64,000 nt of DNA from Alistipes sp. (GTDB lineage Bacteria; Bacteroidota; Bacteroidia; Bacteroidales; Rikenellaceae), in contig JAFTNV010000041.1 in NCBI GenBank assembly GCA_017451685.1, positions 1 through 64,000 on the forward strand, written 5' to 3'. A program made the translations under genes and the position numbers. The notes under the pieces were generated by a model. That model was not told the origin of the DNA and did no database searches. It worked only from the letters and a program-made list of their open reading frames with translations. Of this stretch, positions 1 to 6,725 are shown piece by piece; the first letter of the stretch is position 1, and every line of letters starts with the position of its first letter.

Positions 1-45
1 CGAGAGCAGAGGCTGCTTGCAGACTATGCCGAGCGTGAGCGGTGA
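1..45 (+). CDS. C-terminal tail of an upstream gene (partial)
   Basis: The first frame is open from base 1 to a TGA at 43-45 and would encode a charged tail ending ADYAERER. A good hairpin terminator follows at 99-128, which supports a gene ending here. Too little is present to name a family, and coding status is inferred only from the frame and the terminator. Confidence 0.4.
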   Translation, partial: REQRLLADYAERER

Positions 46-98
46 AAAGGAACTTAAGCCTAAAACTACATCTTTTTATTCACTCTCTTGGGTATCAA

Positions 99-128
99 GG
101 GCTGGCTAAGCAACTTTTTAGTCGGCCC
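99..128 (+). terminator. Rho-independent terminator
   Basis: An 11-bp stem with two wobble pairs (arm 99-109 against 118-128) encloses a short loop and is followed by a T-rich run at 130-138. It lies downstream of the partial gene at the left edge and just before the convergent SLOG gene. Confidence 0.6.
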
Positions 129-132
129 ATTT

Positions 133-591
133 TTATTTCAGCACGTAGCACTGCGCGGTGCCTATCGCGAGGATATGATATAGTGTCGATAGCTGGCTTG
201 TGGGGGCGAAGGGGGCAAAGACCACCTCGGTGGCGATGTCGGCCGTGGCGTAGTTGCGTAGTTGAGCGTTCGAGAACGAGGGTCGTAGATGGCTACGGAA
301 CGACACGAAGAGTACCCTGTTGTCGTCGTAGGCTTGTTGCAGATGTGGAGGTATGCGACGATATAGCGCGCGCCCGAGGGTGATGACGACGGAGCACCCC
401 TCGGCAAGGAGAACATCCAATACGGCACGCTCTATGGGCGAGTGAAAGCCGCTGGCGACAATCTTGTCGGTGTGGGCTATGTCGTGCGCCCAGGCTGTGG
501 CAAGCGCCATCGCCTCGGCAGGTGCTGTGCGCGAAGCAAAGAAGGCAACTAAATCTCTATCTAATAGGCTTGTATTTCCGGATAAGTCCAT
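133..591 (-). CDS. Small SLOG/DprA-like Rossmann protein, copy 1
   Basis: A 152-residue protein resembling a stand-alone DprA/LOG-type Rossmann domain. The start MDLSGNTSLLDRD is followed by an FFASR strand, a helix, the motif VASGFHSPIE (like the GGARGID-type turn of DprA) and a VVITLGRALY strand. It is about 50-60% identical by eye to the protein at 32612-33073. I chose the ATG at 591 rather than the longer frame from 627, because copy 2 starts at the same place and is almost the same length (153 aa). Family members are predicted to bind nucleotide-like ligands. The function is unknown, and the protein is too short to be the transformation DprA, whose full-length gene is at 51372-52472. A conserved leader of about 260 nt precedes it. 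Confidence 0.7.
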   Translation of the reverse strand: MDLSGNTSLLDRDLVAFFASRTAPAEAMALATAWAHDIAHTDKIVASGFHSPIERAVLDVLLAEGCSVVITLGRALYRRIPPHLQQAYDDNRVLFVSFRSHLRPSFSNAQLRNYATADIATEVVFAPFAPTSQLSTLYHILAIGTAQCYVLK

Positions 592-850
592 AAAAAAGCG
601 CAGACGCTGTATTAGCATATCCAACATCTAGGCCTTGGCTGCCCTTTTCAAGAATAAGCAACACAAACGCCCACGCCGGAGATATATCGCACATACCGAA
701 CCAATCGGTAGTAGGGATATACAACCTTGCGTGGACATTTTGTAGTCGTTCTTCTTGAAAACATAAACCGCCAAGTTTAGATGTTGAAGAATCGTCAAAA
801 AATATCCAATCAAATATGTACGGCTCAACGGCAAAAGCCATAAGCCATTA
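592..850 (-). ncRNA. Structured leader RNA upstream of SLOG copy 1
   Basis: About 260 nt lie between the -7 box at 851-858 and the SLOG start, and they are strongly conserved with the leader of copy 2 (33074-33330). A nested stem-loop at 671-734 (pairs 671-676/729-734, 683-688/716-721 and 694-699/705-710) is preserved in both copies with a single substitution. A 94-codon frame spans copy 1, but a 2-nt length difference and a stop break it in copy 2. That favours RNA over protein. The function is inferred only; it could be a regulatory leader or a free small RNA. Confidence 0.45.
671..734 (-). repeat. Conserved nested stem-loop, copy 1
   Basis: Three stacked stems of 6 bp each close on a TACCGA/TCGGTA hairpin. 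The same 64-nt element recurs at 33151-33214 with one base changed. Confidence 0.55.
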
Positions 851-858
851 CAAAGATA
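851..858 (-). promoter_or_regulatory. -7 box for SLOG copy 1 leader
   Basis: On the minus strand this reads TATCTTTG, matching the Bacteroidetes TAnnTTTG box. No convincing -33 element is seen. The same box sits at 33331-33338 in copy 2. Confidence 0.5.
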
Positions 859-900
859 AGCAAAAAATTATAGAAACTCCGAATTTTGGTAGAAGTTTCG

Positions 901-908
901 TATCTTTG
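901..908 (+). promoter_or_regulatory. -7 box for the SMR exporter gene
   Basis: TATCTTTG lies 63 bp upstream of the start at 971, with no clear -33 element. The leader holds two similar segments reading CCTCAGAAGGA (915-925) and CCTCAAGAAGGA (about 947-958). I could not match it to a known guanidine riboswitch. Confidence 0.45.
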
Positions 909-970
909 TGCGTTCCTCAGAAGGAGACGCCGGAAATTTCTGCAGCCCTCAAGAAGGATAATCTATCGTT

Positions 971-1294
971 ATGAATTGGATTATTTTAATTATTGCAGGG
1001 CTCTGTGAGACAGGCTTTGCATTCTGCCTCGGAAAAGGCAATCTCGCCACAGGCAACAAAGCCGTGTTGTGGTACGCAGCTTTCGCCATTCTTTGTCTGT
1101 TGAGTATGGTGCTTCTCACCAAGGCTACCAAAACAATTCCACTCGGCACAGCCTATCCCGTTTGGACCGGTATCGGAGCCGTGGGTACCGTGATTATCGG
1201 CATCTTGATTTTCAAGGAGCCGACATCATTCTGGCGATTGTTCTTCGTCTTTACACTCATAGCATCGGTTATCGGTCTAAAAATCGCTCATTAA
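971..1294 (+). CDS. SMR-family small multidrug/guanidinium exporter
   Basis: A 107-residue protein with four predicted membrane helices and the family's normal length. The conserved membrane glutamate of helix 1 is E13, in the GLCETGFA context. The W-x-G-I-G-A-x-G-T motif of helix 3 is present (WTGIGAVGT). SMR proteins work as dual-topology dimers that swap protons for small cations. The sequence is closer to the SugE/Gdx (guanidinium) type than to EmrE, but that is a judgement by eye. It is divergent from the SLOG leader, so the two share a promoter region. Confidence 0.9.
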   Translation: MNWIILIIAGLCETGFAFCLGKGNLATGNKAVLWYAAFAILCLLSMVLLTKATKTIPLGTAYPVWTGIGAVGTVIIGILIFKEPTSFWRLFFVFTLIASVIGLKIAH

Positions 1295-1326
1295 CGGGAA
1301 ATAGAGCCTTCGTGTCGAAAAATCAT

Positions 1327-1334
1327 TACCTTTG
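1327..1334 (+). promoter_or_regulatory. -7 box for the acetyltransferase gene
   Basis: TACCTTTG lies 28 bp upstream of the ATG at 1363. No good -33 match. Confidence 0.45.
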
Positions 1335-1362
1335 GAGTAGATTAACTGAGATTAAATTTCCT

Positions 1363-1956
1363 ATGACCGAGAAAGAGAAGATGTTGCATGAGATGTTGTA
1401 CGATGCAAACAACGATACAAACCTTATCGAGGAACGTAAGGTGGCGAAAGACCTATGTTACGATTTCAACCACCTGCGCCCATCGGATGTCGTTGGGCAG
1501 CAGAAGATTATGCGTCAGTTATTGGGCAAAACAGCGGGCGATAGTTTCTCGATTGTCGCTCCGTTTTGGTGCGATTATGGCTACAATATCGAGATTGGCG
1601 AGAACTTCTTCGCGAACCACAATACGGTGATTCTCGACGGCGCGAAGGTGACGTTTGGTAACAATGTTTTCGTTGCCCCCAACTGCGGCTTTCACACTGC
1701 GGGGCACCCCATAGATGCCGAGCGCAGAAACCGAGGCTTGGAGTACGCCTATCCCATTACCGTGGGCGATAATGTGTGGATAGGTGCGGGCGTGCAGGTT
1801 ATGCCGGGCGTGACGATTGGCTCGAATGTCGTTATTGGAGGTGGCTCGGTGGTGGTCAAGGATATTCCGTCGAATGTTGTGGCTGTGGGCAATCCCTGCC
1901 GTGTTGTGCGCCCCATCACCGACGAGGATAAACTCAAATCGTGGGATAGGGAGTAA
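1363..1956 (+). CDS. maa: Maltose/galactoside O-acetyltransferase family (hexapeptide repeat)
   Basis: A 197-residue protein starting MTEKEKMLHEML. The N-terminal helical domain (about 1-60) is typical of maltose, galactoside and nodulation acetyltransferases. It is followed by left-handed beta-helix hexapeptides (NIEIGENFFANHNTV, TVGDNVWIGAGVQVMPGV, IGSNVVIGGGSVV). The catalytic histidine motif is NCGFHTAGHPID. These trimeric enzymes transfer acetyl from acetyl-CoA to sugar hydroxyls. An open frame extends upstream to 1069 but runs through the SMR gene and the -7 box, so the start at 1363 is preferred. The exact sugar acceptor cannot be read from sequence. Confidence 0.9.
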   Translation: MTEKEKMLHEMLYDANNDTNLIEERKVAKDLCYDFNHLRPSDVVGQQKIMRQLLGKTAGDSFSIVAPFWCDYGYNIEIGENFFANHNTVILDGAKVTFGNNVFVAPNCGFHTAGHPIDAERRNRGLEYAYPITVGDNVWIGAGVQVMPGVTIGSNVVIGGGSVVVKDIPSNVVAVGNPCRVVRPITDEDKLKSWDRE

Positions 1957-1967
1957 GTAGTAAAAAC

Positions 1968-2003
1968 AGGATAGAGAAAAAGTCGAAACTTTTTCTCTAT
2001 CCT
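1968..2003. terminator. Bidirectional hairpin between convergent genes
   Basis: A perfect 16-bp stem (1968-1983 with 1988-2003) closes on a CGAA loop. It sits between the acetyltransferase gene and the convergent lipoprotein gene. The A/T-rich inner stem could serve both strands. Confidence 0.7.
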
Positions 2004-2081
2004 ATTATAACGTACCGATGCCTATTCGTGGAATCTATAGAGGACATCGTTTAGATAGGCTACTATTACAACCCTTGGTTT

Positions 2082-2606
2082 TTACTCTCTCTCATACTCA
2101 AAAGAGATAAATTTTACGGTACCTTTTTTCAAAGCATCTTGTACCTTGCTTCCTTTGCATGAAATCTTTCCGTTGGTAGGTGTCATCTTTTTCATGATAG
2201 TACCTCCGTCCTTAGTGCGACCCTCTATGTTGCACACGCACGAATACTCGAATGTGTATAACTTAGACTCATCAATCGCCGGAACAGGACTCTTAGGTGT
2301 TGCCTCGATTGTGCAGAAGAAGCGAGTAGGCAGGGGATCCACATAATCAGTGCTATATGTTTCATGATACGTCCATCCACCATCTATCTCACTCGTAAGC
2401 TCCGCCTCGTCGTAACCATACTTCACAGAGATATCATAGAAGTACTGATAATCCTCAGAAAGAGTAATACTGTAATTAACTTCGATGTCCTTCAGCGCAT
2501 TAGAATCAACGGCTTCACCTCCGTTCTCTTTCTCGCATGATGCGATAGTAATGCATACTGACATGGCGATAAAGGCTGCCACAACCTTGTTAAGAATTGT
2601 TTTCAT
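2082..2606 (-). CDS. Hypothetical lipoprotein
   Basis: A 174-residue protein with a lipoprotein signal peptide (lipobox IASC, acylated cysteine C24) and an acidic linker (EKENGGE). The rest is a beta-rich domain with YxYxxxxS-type strands. I do not recognise a family. It is probably surface or outer-membrane anchored, as is usual for Bacteroidales lipoproteins. A -7 box lies about 75 bp upstream. It is convergent with the acetyltransferase gene and shares its hairpin. Confidence 0.75.
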   Translation of the reverse strand: MKTILNKVVAAFIAMSVCITIASCEKENGGEAVDSNALKDIEVNYSITLSEDYQYFYDISVKYGYDEAELTSEIDGGWTYHETYSTDYVDPLPTRFFCTIEATPKSPVPAIDESKLYTFEYSCVCNIEGRTKDGGTIMKKMTPTNGKISCKGSKVQDALKKGTVKFISFEYERE

Positions 2607-2682
2607 ACTGTTAAAATTTATTGTTATGTCAAACTCGTGTTATACCTTCACTATCTTATGCGCAGAGAGAAATCGCACATCG

Positions 2683-2690
2683 CAAATTTA
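2683..2690 (-). promoter_or_regulatory. -7 box for the lipoprotein gene
   Basis: The minus strand reads TAAATTTG. The -33 region is poor. Confidence 0.4.
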
Positions 2691-2858
2691 CAAAAATATT
2701 TGCATACTAATACGTTGTAAGCCTACTTTTTTTGCGAATTATCGCTAATCAATATTCGTACCTTCGATCTCTCTCGGTGAGAAGCCAAGGAATATTGTTA
2801 TCGGAGCACCGCTGTACGGCTTTTGTGTGTATCCTTGCAACACGAAAGCTGAACCCCA

Positions 2859-3053
2859 ATGAAAACACTAAGTAAAAACGCCATTATAGGCTATCCTGCC
2901 AGTATTATTACCGGCATCACATACGGACTCAATCCGTTGTTTGCTGTGCCTCTGAGCCGCTTTGTGGAGATGCTTTGCACGAAGCCCGCCTTGGCGCTCT
3001 GCCAAATGCCTTCTCGGTCGTACGGCGCAGAATCAATGGCGAGATAGGGTGTT
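2859..3053 (+). pseudogene. Chimeric remnant: EamA permease start fused to DUF169 tail
   Basis: The first 28 or so codons read like the start of an EamA/DMT permease (IIGYPASIITGITYGLNPLF). From FAVPLSRFVEML on, the sequence aligns base for base with the end of the DUF169 gene at 34045-34160 (FAVPMCRFREML). After CQ a single base is missing. Reading on in the shifted frame gives AFSVVRRRINGEI, against AFSVVKRRINGEI in the intact gene. The junction falls on a shared stretch encoding FAVP. This is best explained as a deletion or recombination between two genes, followed by a frameshift. No functional product is expected. Confidence 0.7.
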
Positions 3054-3358
3054 TGAAAAAAGTTATATATCGCCGACTTTGCTGGATGTAGAAATCTCCT
3101 ATAAAAACTCTCTTTTGGGATAGTTTTTATTTCTACCACGATTATTGACCGCTTATTTTGAACATAAAATAGCATTCTTGACTTGTTATTTGCTAATAAT
3201 TTATTACCTTTGTAAAGTTTGGCATTTTCACATCCTCACAGACGCATATATGAGCTGTAAGGCAAACTTTTGCTGTGCTTCATTTGTGAATATTGTTTAA
3301 CTACTAACTAAATTATTGATGCCACTGGCTATTGTGGTATCAATACCCAGTTAAATAG
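3054..3358. other. AT-rich intergenic region and operon leader
   Basis: No gene is seen. The stretch holds an AT-rich 9-bp hairpin (3101-3109 with 3122-3130), the operon promoter at 3184-3213, and about 140 nt of untranslated leader. Base composition changes here from the GC-rich core to the AT-rich island. Confidence 0.6.
3184..3213 (+). promoter_or_regulatory. Promoter of the ten-gene SEDS-PBP/Hsp70-like operon
   Basis: A TTG -33 element at 3184-3186, a 19-bp spacer, and TACCTTTG at 3206-3213 match the Bacteroidetes primary sigma-factor consensus. It is the only good promoter seen ahead of the operon, and the first start codon is at 3359. Confidence 0.75.
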
Positions 3359-3979
3359 ATGAAGAATAAATGTTCGATAATATTTTGTGCCGATGATTCA
3401 TTGGTGCTGTATCTTTCACATGAGGATGCAGTTTCTGCGTATATCTTTGATAAAAAAATGGATGTTGAGGCTGTAAAAAAATATTACAACATTCCGGAAG
3501 TCAAGATTTATACTCCAACATCAATATGTGAATTATTGGACGTAGGCGAGGCTATCGAATCTCGAAATTATATATATGTTCGAACACATGATGATGTTGT
3601 TGTGCATCTAAAAAGTAATTACATAGCACCGTTGGTTGAAGAAACGGAAAAGCGTGTGTCTGAAATATCTTCAATATGTGGATATATGCATCTATTGCCG
3701 ACGCAGAAGAGAGCTTTAGATAGAGTTATTACGGATATGTACATAACTATGTCTTCGTGTCCCGAGACGCTAATATTCCCCATATTTGCGACATACGACT
3801 ATAGTAATAGCCCGGATAATAATGATGATCGTGAAGAAGTCGCTGCCATCAAAACATTATCTACATGGTGGAATAGCGGCTGTCGAACATTGCATGGATG
3901 TATCCCAGGACAAGCCAAGTATGTATATAGTTATTTCGCAAAATTAATGTTAGGTTGCTATGATTGCAATAGGTATTGA
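3359..3979 (+). CDS. Unrecognised protein, first gene of the island operon
   Basis: A 206-residue protein with no signal peptide or membrane segment, so probably cytoplasmic. It opens with beta strands (CSIIFCADDSLVLYLS) and has a charged middle, an acidic loop (NNDDRE) and several cysteines. I know no family for it. Its last 20 bases overlap the start of the Hsp70-like gene, so translation of the two is probably coupled. By position it may be a partner or regulator of that ATPase; this is inference. Codon use is AT-rich like the rest of the operon. Confidence 0.7.
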   Translation: MKNKCSIIFCADDSLVLYLSHEDAVSAYIFDKKMDVEAVKKYYNIPEVKIYTPTSICELLDVGEAIESRNYIYVRTHDDVVVHLKSNYIAPLVEETEKRVSEISSICGYMHLLPTQKRALDRVITDMYITMSSCPETLIFPIFATYDYSNSPDNNDDREEVAAIKTLSTWWNSGCRTLHGCIPGQAKYVYSYFAKLMLGCYDCNRY

Positions 3980-5459
3980 TTATGGTAGCACAAATAGCCT
4001 GGTAGCGAGTTTTGTCCCCGAGATGGAAGGACGGATACCTGTTACATATCTTAAGTCTGCCGTAACATATAATAATGAATATGTGCACTCGCCTAAGCGA
4101 ATGTTGCATAATATTGATGCAATATCTGAGAATGATATCAACAAGATATGTCGTTGCATAGAGATGTGTGTAAACCAGCTTCTATCGTCGCACATTGATA
4201 GGTTTTTTAATGATTCCAGTAAGATATGTGTAGCGATTACGGTGCCAAATGCATTTAAGGATCGTGAATGCAGGATCCTAAAAGGTATTGTTGAAAATAA
4301 TATTAAGGATATTTTGAGGGGAACTAAAGAAATTTCCTCAATAGATGTGTCTATCATCCCCGAGCCTATAGCTGCAGCATTATATTTTGCCTATGCAATG
4401 GATAGAGCTGGGTGCCTTCAAGATGAACAGTATGTAGTTGTATCGGACATCGGAGGGGGAACTACCGATTTGGCAATAGTAAAGGTGTTATCGTATAAGG
4501 GGCATTTAGAGTTTGAGGTACAAAATACAGAACACATGTTCGAGTTAGGGGGTAATGATATAGATAACAATATTGCAGATCATATCATTACACAACGCCC
4601 TGAACTTAAATGTCTTGAAAGGGAGATTTTGGTAAGGGCTTGTTGTGAACTTAAAATAGGGTTCTCCAGATACAATGGGCGCGCTCATTCTCAGGTCGGA
4701 GTGTTGGATAATAACGGGGAATTTCTTACGCTTAACAATCGCGAGGTGGTGCTTGATATGTCTATAGATGAGCTACGTTCAATACTCTCTCTTGATAATA
4801 ATTTTTTGGCAAAGTACAAAGCGTTAGCTTTGCGCCTTAAGGATAAATTCATTAATGTGACATCGCCAAATGTCTACCTTCTGCCTATTGGTGGGACATC
4901 CCGTCTACAATTGGTGCGAGATGCTTTGAGAGAGGTGTTTTACGAGCACAATGAGAATGAGGTGACACTACATACTGAGGATGAGGAGCTTGGACGTTAC
5001 GATAGCGTGGTTCGCGGGGCTGCAATATATGCCGCTTACAATGGACATCTTATTAGCAATGATATCGTCATGAACAATAGGACGATGCATCGCATATCGT
5101 TACGATATGGAAACAATAAACTGCACGAATGTATATTACAATGTAGTAGCGATGGTGTCTATGAATGTCGATGCAAGTGTGAGCCAATATATTTGGATGA
5201 AAAAAATGGGACATTTAAGATAGGAACTATTAGATTCTATCAGGGCGGAGATTCTTTATATGTAGATGCTGATTGTGAGGTGTTGTGTGATATTGCGATT
5301 GATGAAGTATTGTATACACATGGGCGTCGACTGGAAGATATAGCAATAGTTGTAAACCTTGAAATATATCAAGGTCGGTTGCGAAGCGTACATATTTGTG
5401 CCGAGCGTTGCATGGAAGATGGCGAGGACTATCTCAAAAGGATTAATTGTAATATCTAA
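3960..5459 (+). CDS. Hsp70/DnaK-like ATPase (island ATPase 1)
   Basis: A 499-residue actin/Hsp70-fold protein. Phosphate-1 is IGIDYGSTNS (D7), the connecting motif is IPEPIAAAL (133-141), phosphate-2 is DIGGGTTD (D163-D170), and the adenosine motif is PIGGTSRL (G311-R315). All are close to DnaK, so ATP binding and hydrolysis are likely. After about residue 370 comes a beta-rich C-terminal region of about 125 residues with several cysteines. It is about where a substrate-binding domain would be but shorter than DnaK's, and no lid helix is obvious. The operon has no visible DnaJ or GrpE gene. It is the most canonical of the three ATPases here and may assemble or remodel the membrane complex encoded downstream. 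Confidence 0.88.
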   Translation: MIAIGIDYGSTNSLVASFVPEMEGRIPVTYLKSAVTYNNEYVHSPKRMLHNIDAISENDINKICRCIEMCVNQLLSSHIDRFFNDSSKICVAITVPNAFKDRECRILKGIVENNIKDILRGTKEISSIDVSIIPEPIAAALYFAYAMDRAGCLQDEQYVVVSDIGGGTTDLAIVKVLSYKGHLEFEVQNTEHMFELGGNDIDNNIADHIITQRPELKCLEREILVRACCELKIGFSRYNGRAHSQVGVLDNNGEFLTLNNREVVLDMSIDELRSILSLDNNFLAKYKALALRLKDKFINVTSPNVYLLPIGGTSRLQLVRDALREVFYEHNENEVTLHTEDEELGRYDSVVRGAAIYAAYNGHLISNDIVMNNRTMHRISLRYGNNKLHECILQCSSDGVYECRCKCEPIYLDEKNGTFKIGTIRFYQGGDSLYVDADCEVLCDIAIDEVLYTHGRRLEDIAIVVNLEIYQGRLRSVHICAERCMEDGEDYLKRINCNI

Positions 5460-5472
5460 ATATAATTACTAT

Positions 5473-6711
5473 ATGAAGCGAATTGTCGCACTATTATGTT
5501 TATTTATCGTTTGTTGCTCCACGGCGTGGGGTGTTGAAGAGTCATCCTCAATGCGTAAACATGTTATAGTGGCATTTGATGGAGCATCCGATGTAAGCTT
5601 GAAACAAGGGGCTGTAAAAGAAATCGTTTTAGACAAGCTATTTGGGCAATGTGGGTTGGTCAATGCCGGGGATAGAATCTCTGTGGTATGTGCTGCCGGT
5701 AATAGTAGGCGATACAACGAACCCATAGTTAAAGTTCGCATGAAGTGGCGGGAGGCGGGAGAAAAAACCAAACAAGAGTTAATCAATAAGTGGGATAGTT
5801 ATACAAGATGTGATTGGTTTACTGGTCCGATGGAGATATACTCGTTATTGTCTATATCTAAATCATACATCATTGATAGCCTGAAGTTTGCACCCGACGA
5901 TGATGAATATGTTGATCAGACGCTAATACTTTATGTTACGGACAATATGTATAACGGATGTAATGACTATTATGGCGAATCGTTATATTATCTAAACAAT
6001 ATTGTCAATAAGCCAGACATGGAGTTCTACAAGGAACTTCACAAGTTAATGGATGTGTGTGCCAACATTGCTCAAGAATACACTATTAAATATGTTTCGG
6101 GAGATCGTTTTAGGTTTGATTGGAGGTATCTATATTGTGATGTTTTTGAATTGGTGCCCAACCATCAATCGATAAATTTGCCTTCGGTTATAAGTACTCA
6201 GCCAATAATCGAGGCCAAGCGTCAAGCGAGAGGCAAGTACTCATTCAGCGTTGATATGAAGTCTTACAATTCGGACTTTGATATTCTTAAAATAGAAGCC
6301 TATGGATGTGGCGAAGATGAGAAACGACTTCTATATGTTAATGATGGGCTCGTTCTTGGTGAGTCAGACATAATAACCGGAGAGTTTCATGTTGCTAATC
6401 CCTATACAAAGCTATGCCTTGAATGTGTGGTGCATATCAACGAGAGCGTGTATGGGGCAACACGCTTGCGATTAAATCACGAGATAGACATTGTTATCGA
6501 ACCAGATGCTACAATATTCTTTGGTAATATCCGATTGCCTAACTTTATTTGGTTACCGTGGTGTGATAATCAGTACGAAGTCGCAATACATGTAGATATC
6601 ATATTGACGATACTTGCAATAATAGCATTTGTAATATACGTATTATGTCGCAGAAACTATGTTCCGAAGGATCAGGATATAACAATGGGTTTCTATGATT
6701 CGAAAAATTAA
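5473..6711 (+). CDS. Signal-peptide, single-TM periplasmic protein
   Basis: A 412-residue protein. Residues 1-20 are a signal peptide (MKRIVALLCLFIVCCSTAWG). A large periplasmic part follows, then a membrane helix near 370-395 (IILTILAIIAFVIYVL) and a short cytoplasmic tail. The first periplasmic domain begins KHVIVAFDGASD and later has LILYVTDNMY, a strand order like a von Willebrand A domain. The metal-site pattern DxSxS is not intact, so I do not call it one. I preferred the ATG at 5473 over the frame start at 5359 because it gives a clean signal peptide and only a 13-bp gap. It is a likely periplasmic partner of the SEDS-PBP protein. Confidence 0.75.
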   Translation: MKRIVALLCLFIVCCSTAWGVEESSSMRKHVIVAFDGASDVSLKQGAVKEIVLDKLFGQCGLVNAGDRISVVCAAGNSRRYNEPIVKVRMKWREAGEKTKQELINKWDSYTRCDWFTGPMEIYSLLSISKSYIIDSLKFAPDDDEYVDQTLILYVTDNMYNGCNDYYGESLYYLNNIVNKPDMEFYKELHKLMDVCANIAQEYTIKYVSGDRFRFDWRYLYCDVFELVPNHQSINLPSVISTQPIIEAKRQARGKYSFSVDMKSYNSDFDILKIEAYGCGEDEKRLLYVNDGLVLGESDIITGEFHVANPYTKLCLECVVHINESVYGATRLRLNHEIDIVIEPDATIFFGNIRLPNFIWLPWCDNQYEVAIHVDIILTILAIIAFVIYVLCRRNYVPKDQDITMGFYDSKN

Positions 6712-6725
6712 ATAGATATAATTAT

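Noticed and set aside
557..841. 94-residue open frame (MAFAVEPYIFDW...) across the SLOG copy-1 leader
   Set aside because: The homologous leader at 33074-33330 has a 2-nt length change and a stop, while its stem-loop is preserved. I treat the region as RNA.
909..970. Guanidine riboswitch ahead of the SMR exporter
   Set aside because: The leader has two CCTCA-(A)GAAGGA segments but no ACGR loops or ykkC core that I can align.
3054..3358. Attachment site or integrase remnant at the island edge
   Set aside because: No direct repeat shared with the right edge and no recombinase gene seen.
5473..6711. Canonical von Willebrand A domain with MIDAS
   Set aside because: The DGASD segment does not fit DxSxS and other metal ligands are not evident.
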